Source: Clostridiales bacterium (GTDB taxonomy: Bacteria; Bacillota; Clostridia; UBA1381). From it: 40,917 bases of DNA. The stretch covers positions 1 to 40,917 of the forward strand of contig JAQXXM010000029.1 of NCBI GenBank assembly GCA_029226065.1. The letters run 5' to 3'. The notes below the pieces were generated by a model. It was given only the letters and a program-made list of their open reading frames with translations, was not told the origin of the DNA and ran no database searches. The position numbers and the translations under genes were made by a program. Shown here in pieces: positions 1 through 7,843 of the stretch (its first letter is position 1; each line of letters begins with the position of its first letter).

Positions 1-48
1 AATTATCATACTAAGTAACAACCATAGCGCTAATGTTTTCCTTTTCAT
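1..48 (-). CDS. N-terminus of a CDS cut by the window edge (MKRKTLALWLLLSMII..., signal-peptide-like)
   Basis: ATG on minus strand at 46-48 preceded by AAGGAT; the first 16 codons are hydrophobic after a basic MKRK start. Confidence 0.45.
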   Translation of the reverse strand, partial: MKRKTLALWLLLSMII

Positions 49-117
49 TTTGTATCCTTCTTTCCAAAACACTTATTTAGTATATTTTACCACAAAATAT
101 AATTTTTTTCAAGTCTT

Positions 118-255
118 TTAGAAAAAAGTAGCAGTATGTAGCAACAAGGTACAAAGCGGATCTCCCTCACGGATTCGCATAGTTCTGCGAATTTCCTTAG
201 GAATTACCACTCTGCCCAAATCGTCTATACGGCGGACTATACCTGTTGCTTTCAT
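118..255 (-). pseudogene. Truncated SpoVT/AbrB-family transcriptional regulator (N-terminal fragment)
   Basis: MKATGIVRRIDDLGRVVIPKEIRRTMRIREGDPL matches the AbrB/SpoVT N-terminal DNA-binding swapped-hairpin region, then diverges (CTLLLHTATFF) and stops; AAAGGAG RBS upstream of M at 255. Confidence 0.8.
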
Positions 256-562
256 ATAATCAATCTCCTTTATTTTTATATTTGAAAAACACCGAAAAAG
301 CCTGATATATAAGGCTTCCATGGGGATAACATGCTTTGAAAACCATTCTGTTTCATGCTCAATTTTAGCATAACAATCACAACGACTTTTCCCTGCATAA
401 AATCAGAATATAAATCAAATAAACCGATATTACGACTCTTTTTGATAAAAAAATCGCAACACGTCCCAAATCCCTGTTCATGTGAATTTCTTATTAATAT
501 TATTTCTAATTTTTCAGGGATTATGTGTCAATAAAATATAAATATAAAAGATTATCCAATTA

Positions 563-892
563 TTATTTCATGAATTTTATTTTCAACAGATGAGCAAAAG
601 CATCATTTAATGTTCTGTCTGTATCTGCATATGATACTCTCACCTTAACTTTTCCAACTTTGAAATAATATGGATTTTTAACCTCGTTAATATATTTTAC
701 AACATTCTCAAGTTTTGATAAATCCGAATCTATATTAACATTTCTTATGTCTACTAAATCATCAGGATTAATAGCAGACAATTTTGACTTATCAGCTTTT
801 TTAATATGGTCTATTGCTGATATTAATTCTTCATACTGTTCATCAGTAAGTTCATATCTTTCTCCTTTATATTCAACTTCGTGTTTCTTCAT
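563..892 (-). CDS. Hypothetical small protein (C-terminal KVGKVKVRVSYADTDRTLNDAFAHLLK resembles small accessory ORFs of Firmicutes transposons/ICEs)
   Basis: 109-aa ORF with RBS-like AGGAG upstream; follows a terminator-like hairpin after the methyltransferase gene; family assignment is only impressionistic. Confidence 0.6.
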   Translation of the reverse strand: MKKHEVEYKGERYELTDEQYEELISAIDHIKKADKSKLSAINPDDLVDIRNVNIDSDLSKLENVVKYINEVKNPYYFKVGKVKVRVSYADTDRTLNDAFAHLLKIKFMK

Positions 893-918
893 TTCCTAAC
901 TCCTTTATTTTGATGTAA

Positions 919-951
919 AGAAAAAACGGAGCAGAAGTTCTGTTCCGTTTC
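919..951 (-). terminator. Rho-independent terminator downstream of the R-M gene
   Basis: Minus strand AAACGGAaCAGAAcTTCTGcTCCGTTTTTTC: GC stem followed by T-run. Confidence 0.75.
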
Positions 952-1012
952 TTAGTGTTTAGTATATTCAGATTTAGAAAAACAATACAACCTGTATATT
1001 TAAAAATAAAAA

Positions 1013-3718
1013 TCAAACTCCCAATACTTTATCTATTATTTGTATAATTTCTTTGCCTTCATTTAAAATTATATTTTGTGCATCAGAGATAACCTTATCA
1101 TGTTTTTCTATTTCTTTTAATATTGCTTTTTGTTCTTCGATTTTCGGTATGGGTACTAGAAAATCATTAAATGCGTTTTCATCCAAATACCATCTGTTGG
1201 TAGAACCATAACTACAAATTTCACACATATGCGTAAAAAACTTATGTCTCATCAAATATGTAATATATTGGGGTAATATTTCTTTTTCATTGATTTGAAA
1301 AGCCCAAAAATTACCTGTAATTATAGCTCCTTCTAATTCCTTGGGAACAATCCCATATGCACCATTTCTAGCATCAATTTTAGAAATCAGAAATTGCCCC
1401 TCTTTTATCAAGAACTGCTTCTTTGTACCAATATCTATTCCATATTGATTTTCTCTAAGAACAATTCCTTTATTCCACATTTGTATCGTTATTTGCTTGT
1501 ATAATTCGTCATCCTCAATATCAACAGAATCTTTCACTCTTTTAAGTAATTTAGATAATGGTTTCAATTCGTATTTTGAATTTAAGCTAATTAATGGCGT
1601 TATATACCTTTTTACACACCAATTATCCGAATTTAATTGGTGAAATTCAGCCACACCAGTTTCTTCTTTATGAAAGGATTTATATTCATTGGATACAGTA
1701 TAATATCCACCCCATCTTTCCCAAAGTTGAATTATCTTTGGTATATCATTTTCTTTGATGGGAGATCTAGTTAAGTTTAAATCAAATCCATCATTTTTTA
1801 AATCCACTAACCAAGTTTTTGTATTCTTGCTCTTTTCTTTTTTCATAAACAAAATACTTGTCTTTACATCTGTATACGGATTAAACACACCTTGTGGTAA
1901 CGAAATTATAGCTTCTACTGTATAATTTTCGAGAATGTGCTCTCTTACTTTTTTATAATCCTTGTGAAACAACAAAGTTTCACCAACAATACAAGCAATT
2001 CTTCCGTTTTTACGCAATGATTCAAACATATGTTTCAAAAACCATGCATCCGGTGTAGTTGGTTCTTCTAACCCATATGGATGATTTGTCATTACTATAT
2101 CAAACTTTCCGAAATGTGGACTTAAATTCTTTGCTACAGCTGGATTAACTGGTCGAATATCTGAATACTCATAAACAGGTGTAACCTTGTCCTTTTTTGT
2201 AACATAATCAGCCAAATAATAGGCTTTGCTATCTTTTTTTGCATTTACAACTTCAATAAGAGGTTTTCCATCACTAAATGGTAGCGGTTGTAAAGAAGTC
2301 CCACACATTTCCTCTTTATATACTACATCGCAAGGATTGACCTCTATATTTTTTCCATCAATTATAACTTTTTGCAGTTTTTTTGTTTTTACGTAAAACA
2401 AAGAATTTTCATTTGATATATGGTTATGACCATCTCCTAATAAAATCATATTCAATTTTGTCAACATAACTGTACTATCTTTTAATTCATTGCCAAATAG
2501 TACATCTTCTTTTAAATCGGCTTTAGATAATCCATATTTTTTATACTTTTCAAGATAATATATAAAAGACTGAATTAAAAATCCACCACTACCACATGCT
2601 GGCTCATATATTTTTTCTATTTTCTCAATGATACGATTGCCGTTATCATCAACAATATATTCACCATTATCTGATTTCTTGTACTCAATTTCTGGGTCAA
2701 GCATTTCCATCATAAATCGAATCAAATGTCTTGGTGTAAAAAACTCACCTATTTTACGATCCTTTGATGCTTTTTGATAATATTCTAAAGCATTTCCTTT
2801 TACATCTGTCATTCTATCTATCTTACACTCTGTAAACATTGAATCAATAATGATAGCTAACTCCGAAGCAACTTGTGAGTCAACCTTTAAAAGTTTTTCT
2901 GGAAAGATATTTTGATATTGTTTATTTAAAAAATCTCCAAATAATTTGTTTACAAACTCTACTTTTCCTTTTTTTATAGAAGCCCACACACTTTCCCCGT
3001 ATTGATTTTTAAATTCAATATCGGAACCATCATTAGAAAATATTTTAAGAAAGATTAAAGTAGATATCTCTGTCGCCTTGTCTATTGCAGAAAGACCATT
3101 TTTACTTGTTCTAAAGACAGAATCGCATCTAGCAAAATACGGTTCTAACCTTTCTTTTTCTACATTTTTATCAATCTGTGTTGTAAACGTGTTTCCATTT
3201 TTTGATATAGATAATAATATTTCAGGAGAAACCATTGCATTAATAATTTGCTTATCGATATATAGATTATCCCATTGATTTTCTTTTGATAAATATTTAA
3301 TAATAAAATTTATTCCATCATATCCAAACGCAATCCTAATTTTGTTTTTATGTCTTTCGTTATAGTATTTAAGATATATATTCGTACAATCATTTAATCC
3401 ATTTATACTAGCATCACTACCATTTTCATTTGGACTTTTAACATCTCCTATAGCTATAATACGGTTTGTGTCATTTTCATAAAACACATAATCAGGAAAG
3501 CCATTACCGCTGCCGGTTTTAGATGGAAATGTATCGTTCGGGTTTTTAGCACTTCTCTTGGTGAAGTTTTTTCCTAACACATATCCCAAAAGCTTAAGGT
3601 AGTCTTCAAAAACTGTTTCAACCTCAGATTCGTTTGCACATGTGCTATATATTTTATATGGCTGTGTTATCTTTACATTATCAAAGATTTCTCCGTTTTT
3701 CTCGTTCCTTATTTTCAT
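1013..3718 (-). CDS. Single-chain restriction-modification protein: N-terminal PD-(D/E)XK-like region, HsdM-type N6-adenine methyltransferase, C-terminal single S-type target-recognition domain (Type IIG-like)
   Basis: 901 aa; GFPDYVFY-x10-GDVKS (PD...DxK-like), FFTPRHLIRFM (motif X), YEPACGSGGFLIQ (motif I), FDIVMTNHPYG (motif IV position), and C-terminal half resembling HsdS/Methylase_S. Confidence 0.85.
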   Translation of the reverse strand: MKIRNEKNGEIFDNVKITQPYKIYSTCANESEVETVFEDYLKLLGYVLGKNFTKRSAKNPNDTFPSKTGSGNGFPDYVFYENDTNRIIAIGDVKSPNENGSDASINGLNDCTNIYLKYYNERHKNKIRIAFGYDGINFIIKYLSKENQWDNLYIDKQIINAMVSPEILLSISKNGNTFTTQIDKNVEKERLEPYFARCDSVFRTSKNGLSAIDKATEISTLIFLKIFSNDGSDIEFKNQYGESVWASIKKGKVEFVNKLFGDFLNKQYQNIFPEKLLKVDSQVASELAIIIDSMFTECKIDRMTDVKGNALEYYQKASKDRKIGEFFTPRHLIRFMMEMLDPEIEYKKSDNGEYIVDDNGNRIIEKIEKIYEPACGSGGFLIQSFIYYLEKYKKYGLSKADLKEDVLFGNELKDSTVMLTKLNMILLGDGHNHISNENSLFYVKTKKLQKVIIDGKNIEVNPCDVVYKEEMCGTSLQPLPFSDGKPLIEVVNAKKDSKAYYLADYVTKKDKVTPVYEYSDIRPVNPAVAKNLSPHFGKFDIVMTNHPYGLEEPTTPDAWFLKHMFESLRKNGRIACIVGETLLFHKDYKKVREHILENYTVEAIISLPQGVFNPYTDVKTSILFMKKEKSKNTKTWLVDLKNDGFDLNLTRSPIKENDIPKIIQLWERWGGYYTVSNEYKSFHKEETGVAEFHQLNSDNWCVKRYITPLISLNSKYELKPLSKLLKRVKDSVDIEDDELYKQITIQMWNKGIVLRENQYGIDIGTKKQFLIKEGQFLISKIDARNGAYGIVPKELEGAIITGNFWAFQINEKEILPQYITYLMRHKFFTHMCEICSYGSTNRWYLDENAFNDFLVPIPKIEEQKAILKEIEKHDKVISDAQNIILNEGKEIIQIIDKVLGV

Positions 3719-3748
3719 TCTTACACTCCCTTATCATATTTAGAGAAA

Positions 3749-4786
3749 TTAGCTCTTCACATAAAACGTATTTTTCCCGGCACAGTGCTTTGCGATATAG
3801 TTATCTGCTGTTAGTTTTTTTAGATGCCTTTCAACAGTAGAAGCACTAAGTGACGGGCAAAGTTCTAATATTTCTTTTTTTGTAAACTTTCCTATTTTGT
3901 TATCAATGGCATTTTTCACGGTATCAAGAGATGTTGAACTCACAATGTTGATTCTGTCATCAAGATCACGGTATGCGGCAATTATAGTGCTAAGTAAATA
4001 TTTTATAAATGCAGTTGCATCGTCCTTGCCTTCGTGCCATCCTTCCTGCGAATCTTCCAATGCGGCATAATATGCTTCCTTGTTGTTTGCAATCTTAGCT
4101 TCCAACGAAATATATTTACCAATTTCATATCCGCTTCTGTATAACAATAAAGTAGTCAGCAATCTTGACATTCTTCCATTTCCGTCAAGGAATGGATGAA
4201 TACACAGAAAATCATGGATAAAGACGGGCACTATCAATAATGGATCTATTTTTCCCTCACCTATAGTACGGTTAAATTCATCGCAAATTTCTCTGATAGC
4301 ATCAGGTGTTTCATAGGGAGCTAACGGTGTAAACAAGTTAAAGCGTTTACCTGTTTCATCTGTTGCACTAATATAGTTTTGCACATTCTTAAACGAACCA
4401 CCAAACCCTGAATCTGTATGACTCAAAAGAATTTTATGAAGCTGCAAAATATAATTTGGTGTAAGCGGAATATATTCAAAATTCTCATGAACTACATTAA
4501 GTGCATCTCGATATCCGGCAATTTCTTTTTCATCACGGTTGCGAGGTGCAGTTTTTTCATTCATTAACTGACGCAAACGAGTTTCAGTAGTTCTAATACC
4601 CTCTATTGAGTTAGAAGCCTCTGTACTTTGAACTTTTGCTATTTCCACTAATTTGTTAAGTTCTAATGGTTTTTGCTGAATATATGAAGTTTGCTTACCT
4701 TTATATTCGTGAATAAGAGATAGGTAATTAATAACTTCATTATCCCATTTCTTATTGATAAGCTCCGTATAGTCAAAACGACGCAT
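3749..4786 (-). CDS. Fic family protein (putative AMPylator) with N-terminal inhibitory motif and C-terminal winged-helix-like domain
   Basis: HPFLDGNGRMSR Fic motif; SNSIEG matches the [S/T]xxxE[G/N] inhibitory motif; C-term FTKKEILELCPSLSASTVERHLKKLTADNYIAKH looks like a wHTH. Confidence 0.93.
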   Translation of the reverse strand: MRRFDYTELINKKWDNEVINYLSLIHEYKGKQTSYIQQKPLELNKLVEIAKVQSTEASNSIEGIRTTETRLRQLMNEKTAPRNRDEKEIAGYRDALNVVHENFEYIPLTPNYILQLHKILLSHTDSGFGGSFKNVQNYISATDETGKRFNLFTPLAPYETPDAIREICDEFNRTIGEGKIDPLLIVPVFIHDFLCIHPFLDGNGRMSRLLTTLLLYRSGYEIGKYISLEAKIANNKEAYYAALEDSQEGWHEGKDDATAFIKYLLSTIIAAYRDLDDRINIVSSTSLDTVKNAIDNKIGKFTKKEILELCPSLSASTVERHLKKLTADNYIAKHCAGKNTFYVKS

Positions 4787-4802
4787 CTCGTAACCTCCTT
4801 TT

Positions 4803-4837
4803 CTTTCTCGTTAATTATATCACATTTGACGAGAAAG
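4803..4837. promoter_or_regulatory. Candidate operator: CTTTCTCGT-N17-ACGAGAAAG perfect inverted repeat
   Basis: 9-bp perfect arms at 4803-4811 and 4829-4837, one arm between -35 and -10, the other downstream of -10. Confidence 0.6.
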
Positions 4838-4842
4838 GTCAA
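4814..4842 (-). promoter_or_regulatory. Sigma-70-type promoter for the Fic/R-M unit: TTGACC-N17-TATAAT
   Basis: Read on minus strand: ATATTGACCtttctcgtcaaatgtgaTATAATTAAC, 17-nt spacer, ~28 nt upstream of start codon. Confidence 0.75.
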
Positions 4843-4899
4843 TATGATGATGTGAAAAATTATATGTATAAAGTTCAAACAACCTGCACATAATAATAA

Positions 4900-4920
4900 A
4901 CGAGATGCAAAGCATCCCGT
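4900..4920 (-). terminator. Hairpin, candidate terminator downstream of pyr operon / element boundary
   Basis: Minus strand ACGGGATGC-TTT-GCATCTCGT followed by TTATTATTA; weak T tract. Confidence 0.45.
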
Positions 4921-4987
4921 CTATTACATATTAATATTTTAGATTGTGCGATGTATGTATAATCTGTCAATTCACCTCACTTTCTGT

Positions 4988-5131
4988 CTAATTAAGTCGA
5001 CAAAATTCAAGGTTTTTTGAAGAAATTTTCGGACAAAAATCATTGAAAAAACCTGTAGTTATGCGGTTTGTCGGCTTTTGTCCTATTATAACACGATCGT
5101 CAATTCTTCTTACAATTCCCGTTGCTTTCAT
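4988..5131 (-). pseudogene. Second truncated SpoVT/AbrB-like N-terminal fragment
   Basis: AAAGGAGATTTATTAT-ATG then MKATGIVRRIDD-RVII, then divergence (GQKPTNRITTG...) and stop at 4988. Confidence 0.7.
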
Positions 5132-5218
5132 ATAATAAATCTCCTTTAAATCAATTTACAACAGTAGTATCTGTATATAAAAGAAATTTATCCAAAGAAT
5201 TTTTTGGAATACTGTGAT

Positions 5219-6133
5219 TTAATTTAATGTTACAGTACCTATAATATCGTTTATATCACTGATATTAAAACGTGCCATATATTCTTCAATATCACGTTTT
5301 ACATCAAGTATTAAATCAGGTTTTGCAAACATACCTGTGCCTAAAGCTACAAGCTTTGCACCTGCAAGCATAAACTCGATAACGTCTGCACCGCTCATAA
5401 CTCCGCCCATACCGATAATCGGTATTTTTACAGCGTTATAGACCTGATGTACCATACGTACCGCAATAGGCTTTACCGCAGGGCCGGAAAGTCCGCCCGT
5501 ATTGTTTGCAAGTATGGGACGGCGTGTGTTTATGTCTATTCTCATACCGAGCAATGTGTTTATAAGCGATACACCGTCTGCACCGCCCGCTTCTGCCGCC
5601 TTTGCAATCTCGGTTATATCAGTTACGTTAGGCGATAATTTCACTACAAGAGGTTTTTTACAACGTGACTTAACTGTCTTTGTAAGCTCCTCTACAACCT
5701 CTCTATCTGTGCCAAACGCAAGTCCGCCGTGCTTGACGTTAGGACATGATATATTCATCTCTATTATCGCAACATCAGTATCTGATAAAATTTCTGCCAT
5801 TTGTGCATACTCGTCAATAGTATTTCCTGAGATGTTTGCAATTACGTTTGTGTCAAACGATTGTGCAAGTTCAGGCATAATATACTGTGCAAACACATCA
5901 ACACCCGGATTTTGCAATCCGACACTGTTTAATATTCCCGACGGTGTCTCTGCTATTCTCGGCGCAGGATTTCCCGATCTTGCCTGTCTTGTAAGTCCTT
6001 TTGCCGCAAAACCGCCGTACTCTGAAAGAGGTACGTATTCGTTATACTCGTATCCAAAGCCAAATGTACCCGAAGCTGTTACTATGGGGTTTCTGAATTT
6101 TACTCCGCAATACTCTACTTCCAAATTTGCCAT
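5219..6133 (-). CDS. pyrD: Dihydroorotate dehydrogenase B, catalytic subunit
   Basis: GVKFRNPIVTASGTFGFG, NISCPNVKHGG, IIGMGGVMSGADVIEFMLAGA; in pyr operon next to pyrK. Confidence 0.96.
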   Translation of the reverse strand: MANLEVEYCGVKFRNPIVTASGTFGFGYEYNEYVPLSEYGGFAAKGLTRQARSGNPAPRIAETPSGILNSVGLQNPGVDVFAQYIMPELAQSFDTNVIANISGNTIDEYAQMAEILSDTDVAIIEMNISCPNVKHGGLAFGTDREVVEELTKTVKSRCKKPLVVKLSPNVTDITEIAKAAEAGGADGVSLINTLLGMRIDINTRRPILANNTGGLSGPAVKPIAVRMVHQVYNAVKIPIIGMGGVMSGADVIEFMLAGAKLVALGTGMFAKPDLILDVKRDIEEYMARFNISDINDIIGTVTLN

Positions 6134-6888
6134 TATAATACTACCTCCTTTGCATCAAATACAGGTCCGCAAGTGCATACCTGCTTATACTCTGCCATAC
6201 CTGTGCCTGTAGTTTTACATACGCAAGTCAAGCATGCACCGATACCACAGCCCATTCTCTCCTCAAGAGAAAGCTGACACGGTATATTCATGTGCTCTGC
6301 AATCTGTTTAACTGCCTTTAGCATAGGCTTTGGTCCGCAGCAGTAAATGATATCCGCTTTATTTTCAAGAAGATATTCGCCCATTGCGGCTATAGCAAAA
6401 CCATCATAGCCGTAACTGCCGTCATCTGTACATATAGTGACGTTGCCGTTTATTGCCTTAAACTCGTCCTCCATAACAACCATACCCTTATTACGAAATC
6501 CTAAAAATACTGCATTGTTCGGATTTTTCGCCAATCCGAGCAGTGGGAACACGCCTATTCCGCCGCCGATTACTACGGCTTTTTCATCAGGTGTTGTCTT
6601 AAATCCGTGTCCTGACGGGCCCATTATATCAATCACATCGCCAACCTCACGTTTTGCAAGCTCCTGTGTTCCATCGCCCTTTACCTGAAATGCAAACCGA
6701 ACAAGTCCGTCGCCGAAATCGCATATACTTATGGGGCGGCGTAAAAGCGTTTTTCCACCGCAATTGATATGCAGAAACTGCCCGATTTCAGCAAGCTCTG
6801 AAATCTCGGGTGCTTTTACGACAAAATCAAAAATCCCCGGACATAGTTCTGTTTTCTTTACAAGCTCACAGCTATATACTTTTTTCAT
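6133..6888 (-). CDS. pyrK: Dihydroorotate dehydrogenase electron transfer subunit
   Basis: LLRRPISICDF (FAD), GGGIGVFPL, C-terminal Cys cluster GCGIGACLTCVCKT...VCTCGPVFDA. Confidence 0.95.
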   Translation of the reverse strand: MKKVYSCELVKKTELCPGIFDFVVKAPEISELAEIGQFLHINCGGKTLLRRPISICDFGDGLVRFAFQVKGDGTQELAKREVGDVIDIMGPSGHGFKTTPDEKAVVIGGGIGVFPLLGLAKNPNNAVFLGFRNKGMVVMEDEFKAINGNVTICTDDGSYGYDGFAIAAMGEYLLENKADIIYCCGPKPMLKAVKQIAEHMNIPCQLSLEERMGCGIGACLTCVCKTTGTGMAEYKQVCTCGPVFDAKEVVL

Positions 6889-6912
6889 ATAAAATAATCT
6901 CCTTTCAACATC

Positions 6913-7827
6913 TTATAATACGCTTGTAATATCGTTCTTCATTCTTATCGCTTCAGCACGTGCTGCCTCACCAAACTGTTCCTCTTTCCAGTCGCCTTTT
7001 TTGTATGCGCACATAATTCCGCGTGATGAATTTACAATAGCTCCTAAACCGTCATCGTTAAAGCATGGCTTTACTCCCATTGCTCCGCCGCCCTGAGCAC
7101 CGTAGCCCGGCACAAGGAAATATGACTGTTTCATTATTTTTCTCAGCACTGTTGCCTGTTCGGGGTAGGTTGCACCTACAACTGCGCCGGCAGCACCGTA
7201 ACCGCTCTCTCCTATTGTATCATTATTCCATACATTAACAAGCTCCGCTACGTGTTCATATATTTTCTTATCGCCTGCCGTTAAGTCCTGTAGCTCACCT
7301 GATGACGGGTTTGAAGTCTTAACAAGTGCAAATATAGCTTTATCAAACGCTTTACAGTCCTCAACAAAAGGCTTTATACCGTCTGTACCGAGATACGGAT
7401 TGACTGTTACGCAGTCAACAGGGCATGGCTCCTCTGTTATTCCGTCAATGTCAACGTTTCCAAGATAAGCTTTAGAATACGCCTCTGCCGTTGAGCCTAT
7501 ATCGTTACGCTTTACATCAAGGATAACGTAAAGGCCTTTTTCCTTTGCATATTTTATTGTACGATGCATTACCTCCTCGCCATGCAGTCCGTACATCTCG
7601 TAAAATGCACTCTGCGGCTTTACGGCAGGTACGATATCATAAAACGAGTCTATAAGTCCCTTGTTAAACTCCCATATCGCCTCACATGCACCCTTTAGTG
7701 TCTTACCGTATTCCTTATATGCTTTTTCCCTTAAATATTCAGGTACATACGAAAGTACGGGATCAAGTCCTGCAACTGATGGGTTGCCCTTTTCTTTTAT
7801 CTTTTTAACGAGTAAATCTATTGACAT
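6913..7827 (-). CDS. pyrF: Orotidine-5'-phosphate decarboxylase (type 2)
   Basis: GLDPVLSYVP, VILDVKRNDIGSTAEAYSKAYLG. Confidence 0.96.
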   Translation of the reverse strand: MSIDLLVKKIKEKGNPSVAGLDPVLSYVPEYLREKAYKEYGKTLKGACEAIWEFNKGLIDSFYDIVPAVKPQSAFYEMYGLHGEEVMHRTIKYAKEKGLYVILDVKRNDIGSTAEAYSKAYLGNVDIDGITEEPCPVDCVTVNPYLGTDGIKPFVEDCKAFDKAIFALVKTSNPSSGELQDLTAGDKKIYEHVAELVNVWNNDTIGESGYGAAGAVVGATYPEQATVLRKIMKQSYFLVPGYGAQGGGAMGVKPCFNDDGLGAIVNSSRGIMCAYKKGDWKEEQFGEAARAEAIRMKNDITSVL

Positions 7828-7843
7828 TTGCTTATCCTCTCTA

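Noticed and set aside
4663-4878. 71-aa ORF overlapping the Fic start
   Set aside because: Spans the promoter and operator-like repeat of fic and lies in another frame of the fic gene; no RBS.
5502-6212. 236-aa plus-strand ORF antisense to pyrD
   Set aside because: Shadow ORF on the opposite strand of a well-supported gene; serine/proline-rich translation typical of antisense frames.
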